Source: Chloroflexota bacterium (GTDB taxonomy: Bacteria; Chloroflexota; Limnocylindria; Limnocylindrales; CSP1-4). From it: 53,217 nucleotides of DNA. The DNA lies in contig PLZO01000013.1 in the NCBI GenBank assembly GCA_003152165.1, forward strand, positions 1 through 53,217, in the 5' to 3' direction. The notes below the pieces were generated by a model. That model did not search any database. It was not told the DNA's origin and saw only the letters and a program-made list of their open reading frames with translations. A program made the translations under genes and the position numbers. This document shows, one piece after another, positions 9,559-18,430 of the stretch. Each line of letters opens with the position of its first letter. The stretch's first letter is position 1.

Positions 9559-9831
9559 TCAGATCCGGTTGCTCGTCACGCCCCGACGGCCGGCGACGGC
9601 ATGCCATACGACCAGGACAACGACAGCCCCGAAAATTGCCACCAGGATGCTCGAAACATTGAGACCGGTGATGTCTGCGACATGAAGCAGCGAACCGGCG
9701 ATGTAGCCGCCGACGACTGCCCCGACGATGCCTAGCAGGACGGTTCCGATGACCCCCTCACCGCCCCCGGCGATCATGTTTGCGACGAAGCCGGCGATCG
9801 CCCCAAGGACGATCCACGCAATGATCCCCAT
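9559..9831 (-). CDS. GlsB/YeaQ/YmgE family stress membrane protein
   Basis: MGIIAWIVLGAIAGFVANMIAGGGEGVIGTVLLGIVGAVVGGYIAG, SD GAGGAGG. Confidence 0.92.
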   Translation of the reverse strand: MGIIAWIVLGAIAGFVANMIAGGGEGVIGTVLLGIVGAVVGGYIAGSLLHVADITGLNVSSILVAIFGAVVVLVVWHAVAGRRGVTSNRI

Positions 9832-9850
9832 GCAGTCATTCCTCCTCATG

Positions 9851-9874
9851 CCTCAGGCGATGGTCCGCCTGAGG
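9851..9874 (-). promoter_or_regulatory. Perfect 9-bp inverted repeat just upstream of the GlsB-like gene's SD
   Basis: CCTCAGGCG-atggtc-CGCCTGAGG. Confidence 0.45.
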
Positions 9875-10058
9875 ACAGACTGGATCGAGCGGCGCTACGG
9901 CGGCAGGCGGCCCATCGGTCCGGCCCTTGCGTCCGCGTGACAGGTCGGCTGACTGGATCGCCATCGGAAGCACATGGCGTGGTGCGCCTTGCAAACCCAT
10001 TAATTGCAGCTCGCGTCCGGTTGTTCAGTTTCCGGCGAGGCAGTCGTATCGTGACCCG

Positions 10059-10364
10059 ATGGTGATCAGGATCCTGGCACCCGCGTTCGGGCCGACGCGG
10101 TCCGGGATTTCAGGCAGCGCGCGATGGTGAAACTGGCCGATGCGCGCAAGGTCGACGGCGTGATCGACGTGCATGTCGGCAACTAGGCCGATGGGTCTGG
10201 CCAGCAGTTCGTCTTCATCAGCTGCTGGCAGACGATCGACGCTCTATACGCCTGGGCCGGTCGCCGGGATCTGCTGGCCCGGGCCGATCTACTTCGACGG
10301 GCTCGAAGATGCCCTGCTGGATTTCGATATCCAACACTACGTCGACTTCGAGGCAACCGAGTAG
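10059..10364 (+). pseudogene. Antibiotic-biosynthesis-monooxygenase-like (dimeric alpha-beta barrel) pseudogene
   Basis: Pieces in different frames: MVIRILAP / FRQRAMVKLADARKVDGVIDVHVGN*ADGSGQQFVFISCWQTIDALYAWAGRRDLLARADL / YFDGLEDALLDFDIQHYVDFEATE*; two frameshifts plus in-frame TAG at 10184. Confidence 0.6.
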
Positions 10365-10463
10365 CCGCGCACGGCTCGAGTTGCCCAGTCTTGCAATGCC
10401 GATGGGAGGTTGGGATGGGCTCCTGGACGGCGATCGCGAGATCGCAACGGTTACCGTCAGGCC

Positions 10464-10694
10464 ATGCAGGATTTCGCTCGGCTGACCGCGCCTTTGCCCG
10501 TCGTGGCCGTTCCCTCGACCGACGACGACTTCGTTCGCTTTGTACAGGCCTGCCTCAGTCCCGACCTCGATATCCCCGCACTTGAACTCCGGCTCCAGCG
10601 GCGTTACCCCCGGGCGAGGGTCCATCCGAACGACCTCAGTGGGCGAGACGCGGTCTGGTACGCCTACCGCGACGGCCGCTGGCGGTTGAGGTAG
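10464..10694 (+). CDS. Hypothetical protein
   Basis: MQDFARLTAPLPVVAVPSTDDDFVRFVQACLSPDLDIPALELRLQRRYPRARVHPNDLSGRDAVWYAYRDGRWRLR. Confidence 0.6.
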   Translation: MQDFARLTAPLPVVAVPSTDDDFVRFVQACLSPDLDIPALELRLQRRYPRARVHPNDLSGRDAVWYAYRDGRWRLR

Positions 10695-10736
10695 GCGTAG
10701 CAGACTGAGCGGTCGCGCTGGGCGCCCCTCGGAGTT

Positions 10737-11156
10737 CTAAGCAATCGTGGGCTCGCGTTGGAAAATGCCTAGCGCCCACAGGATGATCGCCTCGAGAACG
10801 GTCCAACCGACGAGCGCAACCACGGCAGCGACGTCGAGCAACGATCCACCGGCGTGGAGAGCATTGGTCCGCAGGATCCCCTCGAACGGTGCGACGAAGA
10901 CCTGGCTGATGTTGAGGATGGTCGAGACGATGTCGTTACCGGTTCGTGCATCAAGCAGCAGCAACACGATGCGCAGACCGATCACGAGTTGGATCAGGCC
11001 GAAGATGAGGACGATCAGACGGCGGGCGAGCTCCGAACCACTCGGCGTGGAGGTCACCCGGCGTGTCTCGATTGACTGAGTTGTCGCCGTTGGGCCTAAA
11101 CCGGTCGGATCCGGTTGCACGGTGCTGACGACTGTGGGTTCATCCTGGAGAGTCAT
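10737..11156 (-). CDS. YggT-like membrane protein
   Basis: LIVLIFGLIQLVIGLRIVLLLLDARTGNDIVSTILNISQVFVAPFEGIL...two TM segments. Confidence 0.75.
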   Translation of the reverse strand: MTLQDEPTVVSTVQPDPTGLGPTATTQSIETRRVTSTPSGSELARRLIVLIFGLIQLVIGLRIVLLLLDARTGNDIVSTILNISQVFVAPFEGILRTNALHAGGSLLDVAAVVALVGWTVLEAIILWALGIFQREPTIA

Positions 11157-11382
11157 GATTCATCTCCTCTGCCTTGGCTCGGTTGGTTCTTGCCCCAACC
11201 GCCACGGGTTACCCGATCCCGCGTTAGGACGTCGGTCTGGCGGACCGATGCAGCCTCATGTTGATCACCGAACACTCCTGCCGACGTCAACGGATGCCCA
11301 AGGGACGCTGCAATCGCATTGCGTTCGCTTCTTGGCTCATGACTGGCCCTCAACCTGCTGCGGGCTGACAGATGCGGCCCTG

Positions 11383-11586
11383 CTACCTGTCGAGGATCCG
11401 ATCGGCCTTGCGGTCAATGGTCTCCTTCTGGGCCCCGCTGAGCTTGCCCTTCTTCTCCTGGGCGGACGCCCGCGCCTTCGCGTCCCGCGCGTGCGCCTCG
11501 TCGGGCATCGGATATTTGCGCTGGGCCGGCAGTCCGAAGTCGGACTTGGCCAGGGAATCACGTTTGGCTGACGTAAGCTTGGCCAT
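11383..11586 (-). CDS. Small hydrophilic DUF6582-like protein
   Basis: MAKLTSAKRDSLAKSDFGLPAQRKYPMPDEAHARDAKARASAQEKKGKLSGAQKETIDRKADRILDR. Confidence 0.7.
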   Translation of the reverse strand: MAKLTSAKRDSLAKSDFGLPAQRKYPMPDEAHARDAKARASAQEKKGKLSGAQKETIDRKADRILDR

Positions 11587-11644
11587 GTTCGATACCTCCA
11601 GGACTTGGGCTCGCCAACCTAGCCGGCCAGACCTCGGACGACCG

Positions 11645-12019
11645 TTACTCGACGCCGTTACCTGACCGAAGCTCGTCGGCCGCGCCCGACAGCGTGTCAT
11701 CGGGGATTCCGTGAACCGTGGCCGATTGACTGTCGGACGGGCTCCCCGCGCCCGTCGCCCGATTGCTGGCTGGTCCGCGGCGAAGCATCGGGGTCAGGAA
11801 GATCAGGCCGAGGATTGCGGCCCCGATCACCAGCACGGCACCAACGATGGGCCAGCGCCGCCGCTGCTTCGGTCGGGACCACGCGTCGGGCAGGACCGAT
11901 CGCGCTATTGACATGGCCGATTCCTGAATCCCATCGATGTCGATGCGGGCGAGTCTGCGCCGCCCGGACTCGAGAGCGCCGGCCATCTCATCAACAGGAA
12001 CGAGCTGATCGAGTTGCAT
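11645..12019 (-). CDS. Small single-TM protein, topological paralog of 43053..43397
   Basis: LDQLVPVDEMAGALESGRRRLARIDIDGIQESAMSIA...RRRWPIVGAVLVIGAAILGLIFLTPMLRR; SD AGGAGG. Confidence 0.65.
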   Translation of the reverse strand: MQLDQLVPVDEMAGALESGRRRLARIDIDGIQESAMSIARSVLPDAWSRPKQRRRWPIVGAVLVIGAAILGLIFLTPMLRRGPASNRATGAGSPSDSQSATVHGIPDDTLSGAADELRSGNGVE

Positions 12020-12295
12020 GGAAACCTCCTGGGATGGCGTATCGCTCAATCTTCGGGGCGCCGAGGCCTCCGTGAGGCAACAGTTCGGCCGGGTCGCCTT
12101 GCATCCACGGTGCAACCGCTCCACCAGCCCGGACGAGCCGGGCAGCTCACGCGCGGACTCGGCGCCGACGTGGGTGCCCGGCTCAGCCCCGCTACCCGAG
12201 GGATCAGCTGGCTAGGGCCTTGACGAACTGGCTGTTGAGCCCCACGGCGGGCCGCCGAGGTACGATCGTGCCCCGCAGAGCTCCTTGCACACGGA

Positions 12296-13504
12296 GTGTC
12301 GTCGATGACCCGGATCCTCCTCTATACCGGCAAGGGTGGCGTCGGCAAGACGAGCATCGCGGCCGCGACGGCGCTCTTGAGCGCAGATCGGGGCAATCGG
12401 ACGATCGTCCTGTCGACCGACATCGCCCACAGCCTGGGCGATGCTTTCGACACCCGTCTCGGACCGGAGCCGGTCGAGATTGCCCCGAATCTGTGGGCGC
12501 AGGAGCCGGACGTCTATTTCAACATCGGGCACTACTGGGGGACGATCCAGACGTATATGACCGAGCTGTTCAGTTGGCGTGGACTGGATTCGGTGATGGC
12601 CGAGGAGATGACGGTATTGCCGGGGATGGACGAGCTCGGCAACCTGCTCTGGATCGCGGACCACGTGGAGTCCGGCCGCTACGACCTGATCGTGGTCGAC
12701 GCGGCGCCGACGGGCGAGACGCTGCGCCTGCTGTCGCTGCCTGAGGCCAGCCGCTGGTGGGTCGACCGGATCGCGCCGATCGGCCGGCGGGTGAGCCGGC
12801 TGGGTCGGCCCGTCATTGAGCGGCTTGTCGGCGTGCCGGTCCCCCGTGACGAGGTCTTTGCTGCCGCTGAGCGCCTGCTGGCCCGGCTCGATCTCGTCCA
12901 TCGGCTACTGGCCGACCCGGACCAATCGTCTGTCCGCCTGGTCCTGGCGCTCGAGAAGCTGGCCATCGTCGAAGCCCGCCGGTCGTTCACCTACTTCCAC
13001 CTGTTCGGCTATCCGAGCGACCTCGTCATCTGCAACCGGGTCATGCCGGCGACCGTCGGTGGCTATTTCGCGGGCCTGCGTGACACCCAACAGAAGTACC
13101 TGCCGGACGTCATCGAGGATTTCGCGCCGGTTCCCGTCCGAACCGTGCCGTTCTTCGATCGGGAGGTGATCGGCACCGCCGGGCTTCGCGAGATCGGGGT
13201 CGCCCTCTTCGGCAACGAAGATCCCGCCGGGTTCTTCTACCGCGGGCGTCCGTACCGGGTGCGAACCGACGCGGGGGTGCAGATCCTGGAGGTGGCTCTA
13301 CCATTCACGAGCCGTGAGGAGGTGGGCCTGTCGCGCGACGGCGACGAACTCGTCATCCAGGTCGGCGCCTGGCGGCGAACGCTGGTCCTGCCGCGGGCCC
13401 TGGTCAATCGCCCAACGACCGGAGCAAAGATGGACGACGGGATCCTCCAGATCGAATTCTCGCGCCCGGCGAGGGCTGTAGACAAGGAGGTCGATCATGA
13501 CTGA
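12296..13504 (+). CDS. ArsA/Get3-like anion-transporting ATPase with C-terminal HSP20-like domain
   Basis: TRILLYTGKGGVGKTSIAAATALLSADRGNRTIVLSTDIAHSLGDAF; C-terminal GDELVIQVGAWRRTLVLPRALVNRPTTGAKMDDGILQIEF. Confidence 0.92.
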   Translation: MSSMTRILLYTGKGGVGKTSIAAATALLSADRGNRTIVLSTDIAHSLGDAFDTRLGPEPVEIAPNLWAQEPDVYFNIGHYWGTIQTYMTELFSWRGLDSVMAEEMTVLPGMDELGNLLWIADHVESGRYDLIVVDAAPTGETLRLLSLPEASRWWVDRIAPIGRRVSRLGRPVIERLVGVPVPRDEVFAAAERLLARLDLVHRLLADPDQSSVRLVLALEKLAIVEARRSFTYFHLFGYPSDLVICNRVMPATVGGYFAGLRDTQQKYLPDVIEDFAPVPVRTVPFFDREVIGTAGLREIGVALFGNEDPAGFFYRGRPYRVRTDAGVQILEVALPFTSREEVGLSRDGDELVIQVGAWRRTLVLPRALVNRPTTGAKMDDGILQIEFSRPARAVDKEVDHD

Positions 13505-13853
13505 TGAGCGAAGGGCCGCCCGAGGTCCGCAGGGTGCCAGAGCGCGACGACGGACCACAGCCGCGCCGTCGGCCGGGCTGCCAATCGGCGACTCTGGCTC
13601 GGCCGATGAACGGCTGGTCGAGCTGGAGGCACGCCTGGCCCGCCTCGAGAATACCTCGGGCCTCCGCGAGCGCGGCCGCGACATCATCGGCAGAGTCGCG
13701 CCGCCCGAAGCCGCCCGGCATTTCCGAAACGCCGGCCGCGAGCAGCTCCTCGGAATCCGCTCGATCGTCGACTTCTGGATCCGTCGGATCGAGCTCGCCG
13801 AGGAGCGGGCGGAGGCGCCCGCCGGCGGCCGCGAGACGATCGAGATCGCCTAG
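13497..13853 (+). CDS. Hypothetical protein overlapping the ArsA-like gene
   Basis: 118 aa, start overlaps the ArsA stop, GGTCGATCATG context. Confidence 0.6.
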   Translation: MTDERRAARGPQGARARRRTTAAPSAGLPIGDSGSADERLVELEARLARLENTSGLRERGRDIIGRVAPPEAARHFRNAGREQLLGIRSIVDFWIRRIELAEERAEAPAGGRETIEIA

Positions 13854-13875
13854 CGGCTCAGCCGCCTCGGTCATG

Positions 13876-14223
13876 TCAGTGCAGGCGCTCCTGCCAGTCG
13901 TAAGGTACGCGGCCGGCCGGACCGGGCAGCGGCTGGTCGAGCGGGTGATGCTCCGGGAACGCCAGGGTCGGCCCGTCTAGGTATTGCTCGGTGACGTAGT
14001 TCCAGAACCAGTCGTCGCCCTTCTCAAAGCTCCGGATCACGGGATGACTGGCGTCAGCGGCATGATGAATGGCGTGCTGCGACGGCGATGAATCGCAGCA
14101 TCCAATATGCCCGCATCGCGCGCGCCGACGCAGGTGGAACCACCAGCCATCGGCCGCCAGGCATTCGACACAGCCGGGACCGCTGGGGGCCGTCTCGGGG
14201 TCGATCTCGTTGTCAGCGGCCAT
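13876..14223 (-). CDS. UBP-type zinc finger domain protein
   Basis: GPGCVECLAADGWWFHLRRRARCGHIGCCDSSPSQHAIHHAADASHPVIRSFEKGDDWFWNYVTEQYLDGP. Confidence 0.88.
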   Translation of the reverse strand: MAADNEIDPETAPSGPGCVECLAADGWWFHLRRRARCGHIGCCDSSPSQHAIHHAADASHPVIRSFEKGDDWFWNYVTEQYLDGPTLAFPEHHPLDQPLPGPAGRVPYDWQERLH

Positions 14224-14421
14224 CGATCCTCCTCTACCTTGCCTGCCCTGGATGGAGCCCGGCGTGCCCGGCTAACACGCAAAGATCGGATCGCCCAGGA
14301 GTGGGCTTGCAGACCATCGCCATCTGCCTCGAGGATATGGTGGTGGCCCGGCTTGATTCGCCTAGGGTCGGCGCCTTCGAACTGGTCCAAAGGTCAGCCA
14401 GTCGAGCATCGTCCCGACGAC

Positions 14422-14556
14422 CTAGATCACTAACCGTAGGAGCCAATAGATGATCGCCAGAGGCCACGCCACGATCAGGAGAAGGATCGTAATCAGGCAG
14501 CCGTGATCGCCGCCCTGGCGGATAACGACGATCTGGGGCCGCTCCCTATCCCTCAC
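14422..14556 (-). CDS. sORF, 44-aa small membrane protein
   Basis: GTG-start VRDRERPQIVVIRQGGDHGCLITILLLIVAWPLAIIYWLLRLVI*; overlaps the upstream gene stop; below the 60-aa cut-off of the supplied ORF track. Confidence 0.65.
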   Translation of the reverse strand: MRDRERPQIVVIRQGGDHGCLITILLLIVAWPLAIIYWLLRLVI

Positions 14557-14743
14557 GTTTGTCGATCGATCTGCCCTCGGCTACCGAGTCGTCGGACGGG
14601 ACATCGATCGGTGGCAGTTCTGCGATTTCGGCGCCGGTCGGGCCCACTGAGGCTGGGTCCTTGAGCCATGCACTGCCTACCGGCCCGTCGACGACGTCGC
14701 TCGCGTCTGGCGCTTGATCCTTGGTTGACTTGTCCTGGGACAC
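14546..14743 (-). CDS. Small acidic hypothetical protein
   Basis: MSQDKSTKDQAPDASDVVDGPVGSAWLKDPASVGPTGAEIAELPPIDVPSDDSVAEGRSIDKREG. Confidence 0.55.
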   Translation of the reverse strand: MSQDKSTKDQAPDASDVVDGPVGSAWLKDPASVGPTGAEIAELPPIDVPSDDSVAEGRSIDKREG

Positions 14744-15116
14744 GAGGTTGCCTCCTTCACGTCATGCCGGGCTGATAACTCGGCATTGGAGATGATGACC
14801 TCGGGGGCAATTCCAAATGGCCGAGGCCGCGCCTTTCGCGGGCTGCAGATATCTTGCAGAGTCCGAACCATCGCGGGCTCACCCGAAGGGCTAGGGCGTA
14901 GGCCGCGTGCTTCCGGCCCCGAGTTGCTGCGTCCTGGCGCCGATTGCAATGCGTTTGTTGCTTCGGCGGACCCAATCCACACGATCCATAGGTGCGCCGG
15001 GATCAAGGCTGCGAATCGGCGGGGGCGGCACGGCCGATCCGGACCGGCCGCCGGCCGGCGCCGATTGACGACTGGCGGCTACGCCCAGGGCCTAGACCTG
15101 GAAAGGGAGGATTGAA

Positions 15117-15206
15117 ATGAACTCGCGAAACGGTGGTGTTGGCATCGTTGGAGTGATCGTTATCGTCGTGATCATCCTCGTGATCGTAGGTGTCATCAGG
15201 CTCTGA
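15117..15206 (+). CDS. sORF, 29-aa single-TM peptide
   Basis: MNSRNGGVGIVGVIVIVVIILVIVGVIRL* preceded by AAAGGGAGG. Confidence 0.5.
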   Translation: MNSRNGGVGIVGVIVIVVIILVIVGVIRL

Positions 15207-15232
15207 CACTTGGCATCGCGCCAGGTCCGGGC

Positions 15233-15913
15233 CTAGGTCCCGCCGCCCGGGTTGTGCAAGCGGGCCATGTAGGCAGCGGCCTGGGCGCGCCGTTCGAGAT
15301 TGAGCTTGGCCAGGATCGAGCTGACGTAGTTCTTGACCGTCTTGTCCGACAGGAACACCTCGGCCGCGATCTCCTTGTTCGTCTTGCCCTCGGCCACGAG
15401 GAGCAGGATCTTCTGCTCCTGAGCCGTCAGCTGGGAGAGTTCGTCGGGCTGGTCCGCCATCGCAAGTCGGCGAATCCGCTCGAGCACGCGCCCGGTGACC
15501 GCGGGATCGAGGAGCGACTCGCCGCGTCCCACTGCTTCCAGGGCAGCCACGAGGTCTCGCGCGCGAACCTGCTTGAGGAGGTAGCCACTCGCGCCGGCGA
15601 CGATCGCCGACAGGACGGCGTCTTCATCGGGATAGCTGGTCAGGATCAGGACTCGCGTGGCCGGTCTCCCGGCGCGGATCTCCCGACACGCCTCGATCCC
15701 CGATCCGTCCGGCAGCCGGACGTCCATGATGACCAGGTCGGGCTGGAAGCGGCGAGCCGCCTCGACGGCATCGGCGACGGTCCCGGCCTCGGCCACGACC
15801 CGGAACCCGGGACGCCGCCCGAGGAGCGCAACCAGGCCCTGTCGGACGACCTCGTGGTCGTCGACGATCAGCAGGCCCAGTGGGCGAGTCGCTGTGGACT
15901 CCGTATCGGGCAC
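15233..15913 (-). CDS. NarL/LuxR-family response regulator
   Basis: LLIVDDHEVVRQGLVALLGRRPGFRVVAEAGTVADAV...LSQLTAQEQKILLLVAEGKTNKEIAAEVFLSDKTVKNYVSSILAKLNLERR. Confidence 0.95.
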   Translation of the reverse strand: MPDTESTATRPLGLLIVDDHEVVRQGLVALLGRRPGFRVVAEAGTVADAVEAARRFQPDLVIMDVRLPDGSGIEACREIRAGRPATRVLILTSYPDEDAVLSAIVAGASGYLLKQVRARDLVAALEAVGRGESLLDPAVTGRVLERIRRLAMADQPDELSQLTAQEQKILLLVAEGKTNKEIAAEVFLSDKTVKNYVSSILAKLNLERRAQAAAYMARLHNPGGGT

Positions 15914-15923
15914 TCTGGCTCCT

Positions 15924-17087
15924 CTAGTTTGCTTGCTCGGGGAGATGCACGACCACGCGGCTCCCCGCGCCGGGTGGGCTGTCAATCGTGACCGTGCCGC
16001 CGACCTGGGCGGCCCGCCCGCGGATGTTGGCGAGGCCCTGGTGACCGATCTTGCCGACACGAGCTGGATCGAAGCCAATCCCGTCGTCCTCGATTCGCAG
16101 CTCGCAGCCGCGCCCCTCGTCGGAGGTCAGCCCCACGACGGCCCGACTCGCTCGCGAGTGGCGGACGACGTTGCTGAGGGCCTCGCTGACGATCGCCAGG
16201 AGCTGGCCGGTGAACTCCGCCGACGGCTCGGCGATGGAATCCGGGATGCGCAGTTCGAGGTCGATGATGGTGTTGTGCCGGTATTCCTCAACGAGGGCCA
16301 CTAGGCCGCCGATCAGTGACGCGCCCTCCAGGAGCTCAGGCCGCAAGCCGAAGATGAAGTTGCGGATGTCCTGGATTGCCAGGTGGATCGACTCGATCGC
16401 TCGCTCCACGCGTGCCGCCGCCTCGACGCGATCGTCGCCCATGAGCTCGGGCACATCCTCGAGCGAGAGGCCCACGGCGTACATGTTCTGGATGATCCCG
16501 TCGTGCAGGTCCTTGGAGATCCGTTCACGCTCGTCGACCACCGCCAGTCGCTGCAGCTGCTCATGCAGACGCGCATTCTCGATCGCGATTCCGGCGTGCA
16601 GCGCGAACGTCTCGACGACTGATTGATCGGCCTCGCTGAACTCGTCGGCGCCGATCTTGTTGGTCAGGTAGAGCCGGCCCAGAGAGATGCCCTTGATCGT
16701 GATCGGCACGCCGAGGAAACTGGTCATCGGCGGATGATTGGGCGGGAAGCCGTAACGGCGAGCATCTGTGTTCAAGTCGCGGATCCGGAACGTGAGGTTC
16801 TCGCGGATGATCAGGCCCAGCAGGCCGTGGCCCTCTGGCAAGGGCCCGAGTTGCCGGCGCGTGGCTTCGTCTATCCCGCTGGTGATGAAGCGTTCGACGC
16901 GCCCCTCTGAATCGACGATTCCAAGCGCGGCGTATTGGGCCCCGACAAGAGGGCGGACCCGGTCGACAATGACCTGCAGGGCCTCATCGACCGAGGCGAG
17001 ACCGGCGATTCCACGGACGGCGGCATCGAGCGCGGCGTGAATCTGGCCTGCACCGCGCTGCACGACCACGTTCGAGTCGAGTCCCAC
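15924..17087 (-). CDS. GAF-domain sensor histidine kinase (DevS/NarX type)
   Basis: GAF region; DERERISKDLHDGIIQNMYAVGLSLED; HATPase GCELRIEDDGIGFDP...GHQGLANIRGRAAQVGG. Confidence 0.95.
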   Translation of the reverse strand: MGLDSNVVVQRGAGQIHAALDAAVRGIAGLASVDEALQVIVDRVRPLVGAQYAALGIVDSEGRVERFITSGIDEATRRQLGPLPEGHGLLGLIIRENLTFRIRDLNTDARRYGFPPNHPPMTSFLGVPITIKGISLGRLYLTNKIGADEFSEADQSVVETFALHAGIAIENARLHEQLQRLAVVDERERISKDLHDGIIQNMYAVGLSLEDVPELMGDDRVEAAARVERAIESIHLAIQDIRNFIFGLRPELLEGASLIGGLVALVEEYRHNTIIDLELRIPDSIAEPSAEFTGQLLAIVSEALSNVVRHSRASRAVVGLTSDEGRGCELRIEDDGIGFDPARVGKIGHQGLANIRGRAAQVGGTVTIDSPPGAGSRVVVHLPEQAN

Positions 17088-17137
17088 CTAACGATAGTAA
17101 GACGGGCTGAGGTCGAGCGTCGGCCGTCCGGATGGGC

Positions 17138-17965
17138 TCACGCCGGTTCACTCGCTGACGCCGCGACGGGTGCGTTCTTGCGCCCGAGCAGGAAGTACGC
17201 CTGCATCGAGCCCTTCCCCTTCAGCTCGATGGCCCCGCGCGGCTCGAGCTCGAACGCATCGCCCAGGGCGTCGGCTACCGTAGCCGAGACCTGGATGCGG
17301 CCGGGCAATGCCGCCGTCTCGAGCCGACTCGCTACGTTGACTGCGTCGCCCCACAGGTCATACACGAACTTGCTGGTCCCGATCACCCCGGCCACCACCG
17401 GTCCGGCGTGGAGGCCGATCCGAACCTGCCAGGGCGCTCCGGCAGCCTGGACCGCCGCCCGCATTGCGAGGGTCAGATCGGCCGCTGCGTGAACGTGATC
17501 GGCGCGGGTTCCGGGTAGTCCCGCCGCCGCCATGTACGCGTCGCCGATCGTCTTGATCTTCTCCACGCCCAGGGCGGCGCACGACGCGTCGAACGCCGAG
17601 AACAGCCCATTCAACGCTGCAACGAGCGTGGCGACTGGTAGTCGTGCGGAGATCTCGGTGAACCCCACGAAATCGCTGAACACGACGGCGACGTCCTCGT
17701 AGCGATCGGCGATCAGCTGCTCGCCGGCGTTGAGCCGATCGATGATCGGCTGCGGCAACACGTTGCGCAGGAGGCTGTGCGACCGCGCTTGCTCGACCTC
17801 GAGCTCGCCCATGAGTCGGTCCAGGAGCCTGGCGTTCGTGTCGCGGATCTGCTCGACCTGCTGCAGCGTCGCCTCGAGCTGGCTCACCCGTCGGGTGAGC
17901 CGCGCGTGCTCCTTACCCGAACGCTCGGACGACGGTTGCTCGCCCGGGCCGGGTTCGTCGCTCAC
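17138..17965 (-). CDS. Class III adenylate/guanylate cyclase domain protein with N-terminal coiled coil
   Basis: VAVVFSDFVGFTEISARLP...IKTIGDAYMAAAGLP...GLHAGPVVAGVIGTSKFVYDLWGDAVNVASRLET. Confidence 0.93.
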   Translation of the reverse strand: MSDEPGPGEQPSSERSGKEHARLTRRVSQLEATLQQVEQIRDTNARLLDRLMGELEVEQARSHSLLRNVLPQPIIDRLNAGEQLIADRYEDVAVVFSDFVGFTEISARLPVATLVAALNGLFSAFDASCAALGVEKIKTIGDAYMAAAGLPGTRADHVHAAADLTLAMRAAVQAAGAPWQVRIGLHAGPVVAGVIGTSKFVYDLWGDAVNVASRLETAALPGRIQVSATVADALGDAFELEPRGAIELKGKGSMQAYFLLGRKNAPVAASASEPA

Positions 17966-18315
17966 GTCCCGAGCAGCAGGGTCACAAACGTCTCAGTGAG
18001 GAATCGGCTCGTGGAGCCACCGCGGACCGGACCGATTTCGCCGTAACAGTACAGGCCGGCCAACGGTATCGACGATCCGTACACCGAGCGCGCAAGCTCC
18101 GCCGCGACCTGTGTCCTCGAACCGAGCACGACCTTGCGCACCGCGCAGGAGAAGATCAGGGCCGCTTCCGGGCGCGAACCGACCGCGAACTCCGCGCTGG
18201 CACGGTCCAGGGCGGCCTTGGTGCCGGCAAGGATGTCGTCGGTGTCGGCGGTCGTCAGCTGGACCATCGCCCCAACCGGAATCGAGCCGGCCAGGATCAC
18301 CGACCCGATCCAGGA
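17962..18315 (-). pseudogene. FIST domain C-terminal remnant
   Basis: GSVILAGSIPVGAMVQLTTADTDDILAGTKAALDRASAEFAVGSRPEAALIFSCAVRKVVLGSRTQVAAELARSVYGSSIPLAGLYCYGEIGPVRGG...TETFVTLLLGT; no FIST N-domain upstream before the VWA gene. Confidence 0.6.
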
Positions 18316-18430
18316 TCGGATCCCTGGATGGGCACCGGCCTCGGCGAGGACGCGACGCCGTCGTGACAGCCATCGTGAGCATGGGCACCTCCTCGACGGA
18401 CTGTACATCCGACCCCCAGGAAGGTCGGGG

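Noticed and set aside
17069-17090. ttcgagtcgagtcccac resembling a tRNA T-arm
   Set aside because: No cloverleaf could be built; it is the N-terminal coding region of the GAF histidine kinase
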